From: Zunongwangia sp. HGR-M22
Lineage (GTDB): Bacteria; Bacteroidota; Bacteroidia; Flavobacteriales; Flavobacteriaceae
NCBI RefSeq assembly: GCF_027594425.1
Contig: NZ_CP115159.1
Span: forward strand, 1,539,001-1,603,000
Reading direction: 5' to 3'
DNA: 64,000 nucleotides
Shown: piece after piece, positions 18,929-29,500 of the stretch
Layout: every line of letters begins with the position of its first letter
Position numbering within the stretch: the first letter of the stretch is position 1
Made by a program: the position numbers and the translations under genes
Notes under the pieces: model-generated
What the model saw: the letters and a program-made list of their open reading frames with translations, nothing else
Databases searched by the model: none
What the model was told of the DNA's origin: nothing

Positions 18929-20269
18929 ATGAACACTAATTTTTCAGCATATTTAAAAAAGCTTGGCATTTTTGCACTATTCACGGTAGCTATTACAGCA
19001 AATGCACAAGAAAATTATATCACGCTAGAAAAAGCTAAGAAAGCAGCTTTACAATATAGCCACGATATTAAAAATGGAAATTTACGTATAGAAAAAGCTA
19101 ACGCACAAAAACAAGAAGCCTTGGCCAATTACTTTCCTACGGTGGAAGCTTTAGGCGGAACGGTGTATGCCTTCGACAATTTTATAGATCCTATTGCTTT
19201 ATTAGGAATACCGGAAATCGATAATGTATATTTAGCTTCGGCCACCGCATCTGAAGTGGTTTTTGCCGGCGGAAAAGTAAGAAACGCCAACAAATTAGCA
19301 GAAATACAAGTAAACGCCAATCAAATTCGGGCAGAACAGTCTGTTGACTCTGTTATTCTAACCACCGAAAAAAAATACTGGCAATTGGTACAATTACAAG
19401 AACAGCAAAAAGTAGTGGATGCCGCCAAATTGTATCTTTCTGAATTATTAGCACAACAACAAGATTTATTAGAAGCCGGATTAATTGCTAAAAATCAATT
19501 ACTACAAGTAAAAGTAAATAGAAGTAAGGTTTTACTTAAGGAAAGCAAATTAGCCAATATGCGGAAATTATCTTTGCTAGATTTGGCCGTGTACACTGGT
19601 TTAGATTACGATACTACCCAAGTTGCTGTAGACACCTTACACCAAGTAATACCACCAGAACTGAAATATGAGCATACGGTAAATGTTTCAGAAAATAAAA
19701 ATTATCAATTATTAGACGAGCAAATTCAAGCCTCTAAACTACAAACTAAAATGGCACAAGCCAGCCAGTTGCCGCAAATATCTGTAGGAGTAAATGCCAG
19801 TAAATATGGTACTTTTAATACCGGTTTAGATTCCGATATTCAACCATTAGCCTTTGGACTCGTGCGAATTCCTATTTCAGCTTGGTGGGGTAAAGAAAAA
19901 CAACAAGTAAAGCAGCGAAAAATTGAAGAGAAAATAGCCATCAATCAATTAAAGAAAGGGCAGGATCAAATTAGGGTAGGTATCACAAAAAGCTGGTACG
20001 ATTTAATAGACGCATACAAGCAAATTGAATATGCCAAAGATAACTTAGAATATGCGGAAGAAAATCTAGAAGTGCAACGTGACAATTACAATAGCGGTTT
20101 AAATAATTTAACCGATTTGTTGGATGCCCAACGATTACAACAAGAAGCTAAAACGGAACTAGTGAATGCTTTTGCTGAATACGAAGTAAAAGAAACCGTG
20201 TATTTATATAGAAATAATAAGTTAGATGCTCCCGAAATGGAAGAATTATCTGAGGAAAACGAATATTAA
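18929..20269 (+). CDS. TolC-family outer-membrane efflux channel
   Basis: 446 residues with a signal peptide (LGIFALFTVAITANAQ, cleaved near residue 27) and two repeats of the long helical hairpins expected of TolC/OprM channels: YITLEKAKKAALQYSHDIKNG opens the first repeat and the second ends near NLTDLLDAQRLQQEAKTELV, a typical family C-terminal signature. It completes the tripartite efflux system and is the last gene of the operon, 18 bp after the pump, ending before a strong terminator. Confidence 0.93.
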   Translation: MNTNFSAYLKKLGIFALFTVAITANAQENYITLEKAKKAALQYSHDIKNGNLRIEKANAQKQEALANYFPTVEALGGTVYAFDNFIDPIALLGIPEIDNVYLASATASEVVFAGGKVRNANKLAEIQVNANQIRAEQSVDSVILTTEKKYWQLVQLQEQQKVVDAAKLYLSELLAQQQDLLEAGLIAKNQLLQVKVNRSKVLLKESKLANMRKLSLLDLAVYTGLDYDTTQVAVDTLHQVIPPELKYEHTVNVSENKNYQLLDEQIQASKLQTKMAQASQLPQISVGVNASKYGTFNTGLDSDIQPLAFGLVRIPISAWWGKEKQQVKQRKIEEKIAINQLKKGQDQIRVGITKSWYDLIDAYKQIEYAKDNLEYAEENLEVQRDNYNSGLNNLTDLLDAQRLQQEAKTELVNAFAEYEVKETVYLYRNNKLDAPEMEELSEENEY

Positions 20270-20314
20270 TTTCAGTTTAAAAATATAATCAGAAGCCATT
20301 TTGGGCTAAAAAAC

Positions 20315-20348
20315 AAACCGGCTACATTTACCAAAATGTAGCCGGTTT
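20315..20348. terminator. Bidirectional terminator between efflux operon and M3 peptidase
   Basis: A perfect 15-bp stem (20315-20329 with 20334-20348) around a 4-nt ACCA loop, A-rich on the left and T-rich on the right, between two convergent genes. It serves both. Confidence 0.92.
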
Positions 20349-20374
20349 TTCATTATTTGTTATAATTAAATAAC

Positions 20375-22522
20375 TTATTTGTTAGGAACAGGGAAACCAC
20401 GATCGCGCATTAATGCATCAATATTGGCATCTCTTCCTCTAAACTTTTTGTAAGCTTCAGCAGGATCCATGGCATTTCTAGGCGCAAATAGAAACTTCAC
20501 CAACTTGTGTGCAGTTTCTTTATCATAAAAACCGTTTGGCGCTTCAGCAAAAGCTTCAGCAGCATCGGCCGTTAAAACATCTGCCCATAAATATCCATAA
20601 TATCCGGCTGCATATCCTTCCCCAGAAAAAATATGACCAAACTGCGTAGAACGATGGCGCATAGGTATTTCTTCAGGTAAACCAAGATCGTCCAGTTGCT
20701 CTTTTTCAAACTCTTGCACATCTGTAATTTCAGAAGGATCTGTGGTATGATATTTCATATCCATTAAAGCAGAAGCCAAAAATTCGGTAGTACCAAAGCC
20801 TTGATTGAAAGTAGCCGCTTTTTTGATCTTTTTCACCAATTCTTCTGGCATTGGCTCATTGGTTTTATAATGTCTCAGAAACTGATTAATTACTTCATCT
20901 GTAGATAACCAACGTTCTAATAATTGAGATTGAAATTCAGTATAATCTCTTACACCGCTATTCAATTTAGGATATTTAATATCTGCGGAAAGAAAGTGAA
21001 GTGCATGCCCAAATTCATGGAAGAAAGTTTCAGCATCATCCCAACTAACTAGCGTAGGTTCTCCTTTTGCAGGTTTAACGAAATTTGAATTATTAGAAGC
21101 CAACACCGGTTTATTTCCACTTAATTCATCCTTACTGCGATAGGTCGTTGCCCAAGCACCAGAGCGTTTCCCCGGGCGAGCGTAAGGATCTAAATACCAT
21201 AATCCAATGACTTCTCCATTTGTTTTATCGTTAACCTCGTAAACTGTTACATCTGGATGAAAAACAGATACATAACTGGTATCAACAGGCGTAAAATCGA
21301 AATTAAACAGTTCTCCTGCTACATAAAAAATGGCTTTTTTAAGATTGTCGAGTTGCAGGTATTGTTTTACCTCTTCGCTATCAAGATCGTATTTTTCTTT
21401 TCTAACTTTTTCCATGTAATAGCGATAATCCCATGGCTCTATAGTAATGTCTTTGCCTTCTTTTTTGGCAAATTCCTGCATATCTTTTACTTCTTCTTCA
21501 ACACGACCCAAAGCAGCAGGCCAAACGGCTTCCATTAATTCCATTGCCTGTTTTGGTTCTTTAGCCATACGATCTTGCAAACGCCATTGCGCATAATTAT
21601 CGTATCCTAATAATGAAACACGCTCATCACGAAGTTTAAGAATTTCTTTGATCACCTGATTATTATCAAATTCGTCTCCGTTATTTCCACGAGAATAATA
21701 AGTTCGCCAAACTTTTTCTCTTAATTCACGTTCATCTGAATAGGTTAAAAATGGATCCATAGAAGATCGCGTGTTGGTAATCGCAAATTCACCTTTATGA
21801 TCTCTATCTTCTGCAGCGCTGGCAGCAGATTTTACAAAACTTTCTGGCAATCCGCTAAGCTGCGTGCTATCGATATATGTTACGTAACCTTCTTCATCTG
21901 CCAATACGTTATTAGAAAATTTCGTATATAATTCAGAGAGTTCTTTATTTATTTTGGCGTAACGTTTTTTATCTTCTTCGGAAAGATTAGCGCCATCCAT
22001 TTCAAAATCTTTGTAGATAAGATCGATGGTTCGTTGTTCAGCTGAATCTAGCGGAGTTTCTTGAGATTGGTCGTAAACAGATTTGATTCTTTGGAAAAGC
22101 TTCTCATTTTGTGAAATCTTAGAACTGTATTCCGATATTTTTGGTGATAATTCCTTCTGAATTTCTCTAAATTCTGGAGAAGACAGATTACTGCTAAAAA
22201 TTCCGTAGTATGTAAAAGCGCGATCTAGCGCCTCACCAGATTTTTCGAAAGGGATAATCGTGTTTTCGAAAGTTGCTTCTTCAGGATTGTTAGCGATACT
22301 GTCTATTTCTTCAAGATGTTGCTGCATCCCTTCAAGAATTGCGGGTTTCAGCATTTCAACTTTCATTTTATCAAAAGCCGGTACTCCCTGGTAAGGGCCG
22401 GTCCATTCAGCAAGAATAACATTGTCTTCCATAGCATCATCTTTATTTTGGGAGTCGTTTTTGCAAGCAGCGAATAGTACAATTGCTGCCATACCTAAAT
22501 TTTTTGTAAACTTTCTTTTCAT
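20375..22522 (-). CDS. dcp: M3-family peptidyl-dipeptidase (Dcp-like), lipoprotein
   Basis: 715 residues. The N-terminal signal ends IVLFAACKN, a lipoprotein site, so the enzyme is attached to the envelope rather than cytoplasmic as in E. coli Dcp. The zinc site HEFGH is at residues 502-506 (AETFFHEFGHALHFLS), with the downstream Glu helix in the normal place. Removal of C-terminal dipeptides from short peptides is the known family role. Size and the C-terminal FRGRDANIDALMRDRGF segment match peptidyl-dipeptidase Dcp. Monocistronic, sharing a terminator with the efflux operon. Confidence 0.93.
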   Translation of the reverse strand: MKRKFTKNLGMAAIVLFAACKNDSQNKDDAMEDNVILAEWTGPYQGVPAFDKMKVEMLKPAILEGMQQHLEEIDSIANNPEEATFENTIIPFEKSGEALDRAFTYYGIFSSNLSSPEFREIQKELSPKISEYSSKISQNEKLFQRIKSVYDQSQETPLDSAEQRTIDLIYKDFEMDGANLSEEDKKRYAKINKELSELYTKFSNNVLADEEGYVTYIDSTQLSGLPESFVKSAASAAEDRDHKGEFAITNTRSSMDPFLTYSDERELREKVWRTYYSRGNNGDEFDNNQVIKEILKLRDERVSLLGYDNYAQWRLQDRMAKEPKQAMELMEAVWPAALGRVEEEVKDMQEFAKKEGKDITIEPWDYRYYMEKVRKEKYDLDSEEVKQYLQLDNLKKAIFYVAGELFNFDFTPVDTSYVSVFHPDVTVYEVNDKTNGEVIGLWYLDPYARPGKRSGAWATTYRSKDELSGNKPVLASNNSNFVKPAKGEPTLVSWDDAETFFHEFGHALHFLSADIKYPKLNSGVRDYTEFQSQLLERWLSTDEVINQFLRHYKTNEPMPEELVKKIKKAATFNQGFGTTEFLASALMDMKYHTTDPSEITDVQEFEKEQLDDLGLPEEIPMRHRSTQFGHIFSGEGYAAGYYGYLWADVLTADAAEAFAEAPNGFYDKETAHKLVKFLFAPRNAMDPAEAYKKFRGRDANIDALMRDRGFPVPNK

Positions 22523-22702
22523 GCGTTTTTAAGAGCGTTGAGGTTTTAAGGCCTGAATATACAAAGACTGTAAATTCTGAAGAATGAACTGGTAAAAAAG
22601 CTTGAAAAATTTATCGATTCTGAATACAAAATAATTCTATATTTATCCGCAATTTCAGTGAATTACAATAATTCGAAAAATCAATCAAAAAAATCAATCA
22701 GA

Positions 22703-23359
22703 ATGAATATCAGGAATCTATTTTTTATCGTTTTATTATTTTCAGTATTCAAAATTACCGCTCAGGAGCATCAATTTGGACTAAAAGCGGGCGGGAATTT
22801 AGCAAAATTCACCGATGCATCTGGTAACGATTATCGTTTTAGAAATCGAGGGGATTTTAAATTTAAGCCAGGATTTTATGCTGGAGCGTTCTATGCATTT
22901 AGGTCTGGAAATTACCAGTTTCAGCCAGAAGTTTTATTTGGATTACAGGGAAGTAAAATGGTGAAAGATGATCTAACTGTTCCTGCTTTCGATTATTATG
23001 GCAATCCTATTTCATCTTCAACATACGAGTATAAATATGATGTTCACGAATTAAGTATTTTAATACCTTTAATGTCCCAGTTTTACTTGACCAAAGGATT
23101 TTTTTTGGAAGCGGGACCACAGTTTGCTTTTATTGTAGATCGCAATTTACAATCAGATTATCAGGTGATCGATGGGGAGAGCGATACTTTTATTATGCGC
23201 GATGGAGATCGTTTTGACGCCGGCTTGAATATTGGAATTGGCCACCATATAAACAAGTCGATATTAGTGAATTTTCGCAGTTATTTTGGAGCAATAAAAA
23301 GAGAGAATGAGATTAGAGGTATTGTTTTAAATTTAGGCTTAGAATATCGAATTTGGTAA
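22703..23359 (+). CDS. Outer-membrane beta-barrel protein (PorT/OmpA-like fold)
   Basis: 218 residues from the ATG at 22703, which gives a clean signal peptide (NLFFIVLLFSVFKITAQ); a GTG at 22658 in frame would bury it behind 15 polar residues. After the signal come alternating short beta strands (FGLKAGGNLAKF, PGFYAGAFYAFRSG, YQFQPEVLFGLQG, FFLEAGPQFAFI, FDAGLNIGIGHHI, LNLGLEYRIW) ending in an aromatic residue, as expected for an eight-strand outer-membrane barrel of the Bacteroidota PorT-like type. No specific function can be assigned. Confidence 0.85.
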   Translation: MNIRNLFFIVLLFSVFKITAQEHQFGLKAGGNLAKFTDASGNDYRFRNRGDFKFKPGFYAGAFYAFRSGNYQFQPEVLFGLQGSKMVKDDLTVPAFDYYGNPISSSTYEYKYDVHELSILIPLMSQFYLTKGFFLEAGPQFAFIVDRNLQSDYQVIDGESDTFIMRDGDRFDAGLNIGIGHHINKSILVNFRSYFGAIKRENEIRGIVLNLGLEYRIW

Positions 23360-23362
23360 ATT

Positions 23363-24304
23363 CTAATGAGAATGTTTATGATGATCGTGCCTATGTTCAT
23401 CATCGTGATCATGTTTTTCGCTGGAGATAAGTTCACAGGTTTCGTTATCTAATTCGGTTTCGATAGTGTAATGATCAAAATGGTATTCTTTAAGTAGGTT
23501 TTTTATCTGTTTTTTTACCTCGAGTAATTCCTGCAAATAGGTAATATTCTTTAGTTTTATGTGAGATGTAAATACGTGATGTTCTCCTTCTAAACTCCAA
23601 ACATGCATATGATGTAACGATTCGATATTGTTGATTTTAAGAATGTCTTCTTTAATTTTTTCAGGATTGATCTCTTTGGGAACTCCCTGTAGAAAAATGT
23701 ATAATGTTTCTTTGAGTCGGATTATTACATTGTAAAGAATATACAAAGTAATTAAAAGCGATAGCGCAGGATCTAAATATTGATTATCTGTAAATTTAAG
23801 TACGATTGCAACAATTAAAACCGCCACCCAACCTAGAACATCTTCTAGTAAGTGCCAAGAAACTGTTTTTTCGTTAAGACTACTACCGCCGCTTAATTTC
23901 CAGGCTGCGTATCCATTTACTAAAACGCCGATAATTGCAAAAATTATCATTCCCTGTGCATCTGAAGGCTGTGGATCGAAAAGCCTACCAACCGCTTCAG
24001 AAATCACATAAACAGAACCTGCGATTAATACGAGACTATTAATTAAAGCACCTAATAACGAAAATCGCTTGTAGCCAAAACTATATTTATTATCTGCTGC
24101 TTTATGAGATTTCTTATCGAGATACCACGCAGTTCCAAGAGAAAGGCTGTCCCCAAGATCGTGAACAGCATCAGACATGATAGCAACACTATTTACATAA
24201 ATGCCTCCAAAAAACTCTAATATCGTAAATCCTAAATTTAAGAAAAACGCAATTTTTAGGTTTTTGCCCGATTGATTATGATGGTGATGGTGGTGGTGTG
24301 ACAT
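23363..24304 (-). CDS. Cation diffusion facilitator (zinc/cobalt/cadmium exporter type)
   Basis: 313 residues from the ATG at 24304, beginning MSHHHHHHH; a longer frame to 24319 adds five residues. Six membrane helices are visible; the metal site uses the HD and D pairs in SVAIMSDAVHDLGDSLSLG and the matching HLLEDVLGWVAVL segment. His-rich tails at both ends (C-terminal EKHDHDDEHRHDHHKHSH) fit metal sensing or buffering. The cytoplasmic domain follows at about 210-290. It exports divalent cations, most likely zinc, in exchange for protons. Ends 3 bp from the convergent barrel gene. Confidence 0.92.
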   Translation of the reverse strand: MSHHHHHHHNQSGKNLKIAFFLNLGFTILEFFGGIYVNSVAIMSDAVHDLGDSLSLGTAWYLDKKSHKAADNKYSFGYKRFSLLGALINSLVLIAGSVYVISEAVGRLFDPQPSDAQGMIIFAIIGVLVNGYAAWKLSGGSSLNEKTVSWHLLEDVLGWVAVLIVAIVLKFTDNQYLDPALSLLITLYILYNVIIRLKETLYIFLQGVPKEINPEKIKEDILKINNIESLHHMHVWSLEGEHHVFTSHIKLKNITYLQELLEVKKQIKNLLKEYHFDHYTIETELDNETCELISSEKHDHDDEHRHDHHKHSH

Positions 24305-24348
24305 GCTGTAAAAGTACACTAGGATTTTTGCAATCCTATTGCAATTCT

Positions 24349-25203
24349 TTAAAGCTTTTTAATAATTGAGATAACATCTTCTTCACCAAGTGCTACTTCA
24401 GCATCACTAAATGTTTTATAAGTCGTATTGCCCAGAGGTTTATCAAAACCACTTTCTTTTGCAAGTCTTAAATCTTTGGTTAAATGCGCTAAAGTAAATG
24501 CCGCTTCATAATTTTCTTTTATTGCCGCTTCTCCTTTTATTTTAACAAAAGTACTTCCTAAAGCACTGTTATTAATAATTTCCAGCAAATCTTTAGTGTT
24601 TACATTTTTAGTTTTTGCAAACTGAATAATTTCAGCTAAGCCTTGGGTTACTATTCCCAAATAAGTGTTTACTGCTAATTTTGCTGAATTTCCTACTCCG
24701 TTTTCACCAACATAAACAGCTTTTTTAGAATACGTTTTTAATAGTGCTTCTGTTTTTTCGAAAATTTCTTGTGATCCCCCAACAATACTTACCAGGGTCA
24801 TTTCTTCTGCCTGCTTTACACTTCCAGATACGGGTGCATCCAAATAAAAGCCTCCCATGTTTTCGATCTTTTCAGAAATTTCTACGCTTAGTTCAGGAGC
24901 AATTGTACTTGAATTTATAAAGATCTTGTTGGCGATTTCCGTAGAAAAAATTCCATTTTCATGCTCAAAAACTTCTCTAACTGCTTTGTTGTCTGAAACC
25001 ATTATAAAGATAACTTCGGTTTCTTTTATTAGTTCTCTAATATTCTCGGCAGTTGTAGCACCTTCAGTCTCTAATTTTTTGTTTTTTTCTGAAGATCGGT
25101 TATAAACACGAAGGGGATATCCGGCTTTTAAGATCTGTTTTGACATGGGAATGCCCATTTTGCCTAAGCCAATCCAACCTACTTTAAATTTTGTTGTATT
25201 CAT
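24349..25203 (-). CDS. NAD(P)-dependent beta-hydroxyacid dehydrogenase (3-hydroxyisobutyrate dehydrogenase family)
   Basis: 284 residues. N-terminal dinucleotide site VGWIGLGKMGIPMSKQI, the substrate-binding signature LDAPVSGSVKQAEEMTLVSIVGG (about 120-142), and the catalytic lysine in GNSAKLAVNTYLG define the 6-phosphogluconate/3-hydroxyisobutyrate dehydrogenase superfamily. Arg in YNRS after the second strand suggests NADP preference. The true substrate is unclear; succinic-semialdehyde or glyoxylate reductases share these motifs. It starts 2 bp after the channel gene stop and is probably co-transcribed with it. Confidence 0.88.
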   Translation of the reverse strand: MNTTKFKVGWIGLGKMGIPMSKQILKAGYPLRVYNRSSEKNKKLETEGATTAENIRELIKETEVIFIMVSDNKAVREVFEHENGIFSTEIANKIFINSSTIAPELSVEISEKIENMGGFYLDAPVSGSVKQAEEMTLVSIVGGSQEIFEKTEALLKTYSKKAVYVGENGVGNSAKLAVNTYLGIVTQGLAEIIQFAKTKNVNTKDLLEIINNSALGSTFVKIKGEAAIKENYEAAFTLAHLTKDLRLAKESGFDKPLGNTTYKTFSDAEVALGEEDVISIIKKL

Positions 25204-25205
25204 AA

Positions 25206-26111
25206 TTAATAATTTCTACGTTCCATATCAATATTATATACAAAAGCACGATATTTTAAAAGAGCTACGAAAACCCCGCCACCTATAGAATTTCCGATCA
25301 GAGCGAAAGACTGAAACTTTAAATAGTCCAGAAAAACAATGTTTGGTGATACCAACATACCTGCAAAAACTTCTACGCTACCTATTATACTGTGATGCAA
25401 ACCTGTAAACGCCATAGTTGCTGTAACGATAAAAATCAGGATAATACGGCTCATACTATCTCTAGCCGATGTTATTAACCATGATAACAATCCCATTAAC
25501 CAACCCGCCAAAATAGCGCTTACAAATATTACAATTCCGTTATAATCGGTAACGTGCTCTGCTATTTTTTCGATCGCAAAATGCTCAAAAATATGTAGTT
25601 TAGGACCAATCCATACTAACAAAATTGCCATAATATAACCTCCTAAAAGATTACCTGCGATTACGATTCCCCAAATTTTAAATAAACTTCTTATGCCTCT
25701 TTTATTATTAAGTACTGGGAGGGTTAAAAGCGAAGTTTGTTCAGTAAATAAAATAGATTGGCCAAGTATTACCAAAATGAATCCTACAGGATAAACCAAC
25801 GCCATTATTTTAAAAAGTGCACTTTCAGATACGCTATCGCTAAAGAACGAAAATACCGTGCATAACAGCAAATAACTAAAACCAATTTCCAAACCCGCGG
25901 TGATGGAACTTAGTAAAATACTTCTAGGATTACGATCGTAAGTTTCCTGCCCCTCTATAATTTGTTGCTTTAATATCTCTCCATGAGATTTTGTACCATC
26001 ATTTGAAACCGAAGTAGAATCTTTGAGTTCTTTGTCTATATTTTCCTGTTTTTTTTCTTGCTCTTTCTTTTCTTTTTCTTTTTCAATGTTTTCAGCGTTT
26101 TCTTTTTGCAT
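25206..26111 (-). CDS. Formate/nitrite transporter (FNT) family channel
   Basis: From the ATG at 26111 the protein has 301 residues: a charged Lys/Glu-rich cytoplasmic tail (about 60 residues), then GEILKQQIIEGQETYDRNPRSILLSSITAGLEIGFSYLL leading into six membrane helices with the family's re-entrant regions (LVYPVGFILVILGQSILFTEQTSLLTLPVL and NLLGGYIMA). The FNT fold moves small anions such as formate, nitrite or hydrosulfide. A longer frame to 26237 exists; the shorter start is chosen because an AAAGGA lies a few bases before it and the family begins with such a charged tail. Substrate not assignable; FNT pores need a central His that is not obvious here. Confidence 0.85.
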   Translation of the reverse strand: MQKENAENIEKEKEKKEQEKKQENIDKELKDSTSVSNDGTKSHGEILKQQIIEGQETYDRNPRSILLSSITAGLEIGFSYLLLCTVFSFFSDSVSESALFKIMALVYPVGFILVILGQSILFTEQTSLLTLPVLNNKRGIRSLFKIWGIVIAGNLLGGYIMAILLVWIGPKLHIFEHFAIEKIAEHVTDYNGIVIFVSAILAGWLMGLLSWLITSARDSMSRIILIFIVTATMAFTGLHHSIIGSVEVFAGMLVSPNIVFLDYLKFQSFALIGNSIGGGVFVALLKYRAFVYNIDMERRNY

Positions 26112-26549
26112 CTGTCCTTTTGTTATTATATCTCGCTGCCAACGGTTTAAGCTAATAGCTGCGATATTTTTTACTAAATTAGGTAATTGGACGATTAAAG
26201 GTGTAGTTATCTTAATTCTTAAAGAATTTTTTAACACAGTAAGTCATTTTTGCTTATACCTATAGTTGATCTAAGCGATGCTTTAAAAATAATATTCCTT
26301 ATAGCTTTAAATTTAATGGGGTAAAAAATCTTCTTACGCCATAGAAATTAATAAAAAAACACAGCGTGTTTGTTTTAAATTTGAACTTCTTAAGAGAATA
26401 GAAGCTTATTCTTTCTAGAATATGTTGTGTTTTTAGGCGATTACAAATCTTTTTAGCATTAAAAAAAAATAATATTGTAAATTACAACTGGATGAAACAC
26501 TCAGTTTATCGGATAAAAAGATTTACTCGCTATCATATCTTAACTTTTT
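26112..26549. other. Intergenic region between the FNT gene and the hybrid kinase
   Basis: About 440 bp between divergent genes, holding both promoters. The left 126 bp could belong to a longer FNT reading frame. A small dyad AAACAC-AGC-GTGTTT sits at 26357-26371. No perfect TAnnTTTG box or other clear element was found. Confidence 0.4.
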
Positions 26550-29500
26550 ATGTCATTATATTTTAAAGATTTAGAGCATACTTTAGAAAAATTGATCGCT
26601 AAAAACCCCACTATTCTAGGCTTTTTTGGCGAGCATATTTTTGAATGTATTTGGTTTATAGATGTTGCGGATCAAGCAATTTGGGGCAATTTTCAAAAAG
26701 TTCTAGATAAAAATAAGGTACTTGATTACGGTAGTCTAAGTTTATTGAAGAATAGCAACCTTAATTTTGTTCAATTTACAGAGGCTTTTATTTCATCGGC
26801 TGAGAAAGTAAGCCATATCGATTTTCACGATCAGCATAACGAAAAGAAAAAATGGCGATTTCATTTTAAAAAATTACAATGTACTCTCGATGATGTTGCG
26901 TATGAATTTGTCTTTATCCTACAGCAATTTGTACCTATCGAAGAAAAATTTTTACATCTGAGTGACGAGAATAGTTATTTGAAAAAATTAAACGAAATTT
27001 TTGAGAAAACCAACGAAATTGCTCGGGTAGGGGGATGGATGGTTGATCTTAAAAGTAACCAAGTTTATTGGACCAAAGTCACAAAAGATATTCACGAAGT
27101 TGAAGAAGACTATGAACCAGATTTTAATACCGGAATAAATTTTTATCTGGAAGGCGAAAATCGAGACCGTATAATCAGAGTTTTTACTGAAATTGCTGAA
27201 AATGGAGGTTCTTATACAGAAAACCTCCAGATCCTCACTGCAAAAGGACGGGTAAAATGGGTTAAAGTTTTTGGGAATGCTGAACAAGAAGCAGGAAAAA
27301 CGGTAAGAGTATATGGTGTATTTCAGGACATTACTGAAAGGAAAAAACGAGAAGCTGAATTACACTTAACGCAATTACGATTTAAGAATATTTTTGAATC
27401 GTCACCATTAGGTATTATTTTAGTTAATCCTGAAAGTGGTAAGGTATTTCACTTAAATCAATCTGCTCTAAAAATTTTTGGTTTCCAAAACAAACCTTTA
27501 GAAGAAGTTTACAGTCTTTCTATAGCAGACGTGCTTTGTGATGATGAACTAGATTCGGTTTTAAATCAACGTAAAAAATTGATGAATGGCGAATTTGATA
27601 GTTTCAAAAATGAATGCAAATTTCGTAAAGATGACGGTAGCCTATTTTGGGGACAAGTTCATACCTCGCTTTTAAGAACAGAAGAAGGCACTCCAAATCT
27701 CATTATTACCCAGATAGAAGATATCACTACTCGTAAAAATCTTGAAGCAGAAGCCTATAAAAATGCATCTCAGTTTCAAAGTGCTTTTGATTATTCTCCA
27801 AATGGTATGGCATTGGTAGATCTAGATGGGAATTGGATCAAAGTAAACCGAAATCTTAGCAAGATGATAGGTTATAGTAAGGAAGAGTTATTGGAAATGT
27901 CTTTTATGGACGTCACCTATTCTGAAGATTTAAATAAGGATCAGAAATTACTACAAAAATTAAAGGCAAAACAAATCGAAACCTATTCTATGGAAAAACG
28001 ATATATCCATAAAGATGGTAGTGTGATTTGGGGGCTGCTAACGGTGTCGCTACAAACCAATGAGAAGGGAGACGCTTTATATTTTATTTCGCAAATTAAC
28101 GATATCACAGCTAAAAAAGAAGCACAGGATAGGATCAATAAAGCCTTTAGAGAGCTCCAAAATATGATGGATGCTACAACCCAGGTTTCGATAATAGAAA
28201 CTGATACCAATGGGATAATAAAAAAATTTAATAAAGGTGCCGAAAACTTTTTTGGCTATAAGGCGGAAGATTTAATTAATAAAAAAAACGTCCTTATATT
28301 TCATGATGAACAAGAGATTATTAATCGTTCTCTAGAGCTAAATGATCAGTACAAGAAAAAGGTGATAGGTTTTGATGTTCTTACCATTGGAGCAAAGCTT
28401 GCAGAATTTGAATCTTTAGAATGGACTTATATCAGAAAAAACGGAGAGCGTTTTCCCGTACAACTTGTAGTAACAGCTATTAAAAATGCTGAAGGTGAAA
28501 TTACCGGTTATGTAGGGGTAGGAACAGATATCTCTAAATTAAAGCATTTTCAGGAGGAATTAAAAGAAAGTGAACAGCGTTGGCAATTTGCTTTAGAAGG
28601 TGCCGGCGATGGGATTTGGGATTGGAAGATCGATAGCAATACGCAATTTTTATCTTTAAGAGCCAAAGAAATGCTTGGTTTTGATAAAAGCGACGATCTT
28701 ACCGATTCAGAAAAATGGGATAAAAGAATTCATCCTGAAGATCGTGAAAAATCAGAGAAAGCATTAAAAGACTATTTTGATGGAATAACAGAAGTCTATA
28801 GTGTAGAAAAAAGAGTAAAGAGCAAAAACGGCAAATATATATGGATATTAGATCGCGGTAAAACTATCGAGTGGAGTAAAGACCATAAACCATTAAGAAT
28901 GATGGGTACCCAAAGTGATATTAGTAATCGTAAAATAGCAGAACGTAAAATTAAAAGAAACGAAGCTAGATTTCGATCATTATACGAGCTATCACCAATA
29001 GGTATAAGTTTGATAGATTTAAAAACCGGATATTTCTTAGATGCCAATCAATCTTTAATAAATTCTTCTGGGTACACCAAGAAAGAGTTTACAAGTTTGT
29101 CTTATAAGGAAATTGTACCAAAGGAATATGTAGAATCGATACAAAATAGATTTGAAAAATTGGTTTTTAACGGTAGAACTGAACCTTTTGAAAAAAGTTT
29201 TATCAAAAAAGACGGAAGCGTTTATCCTGCGCTAATTAATGGAGTAAGAATTAAAGATGCCGATGGTCGTGATATTATTTTAGCTACAATTCAGGATATT
29301 ACTTCTAGAAAAGAAATGGAGAATAGTCTACTGGATGCAAAGCTAAGGGCCGAAGCCGCTAGTAAATCAAAATCTGAATTTCTTGCGAATATGAGCCATG
29401 AAATTAGAACGCCTTTAAATGGGGTAATTGGTTTTACTGATTTATTGATGAAGACGGAGCTTAGCAGTAGCCAAAAGCAATATATGGAGACTGTTTATAA

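Noticed and set aside
24280-24304. Seven-histidine run at an N-terminus, like an engineered affinity tag
   Set aside because: The protein is a CDF metal exporter with a second His-rich tail at the C-terminus; His tails are natural in this family.
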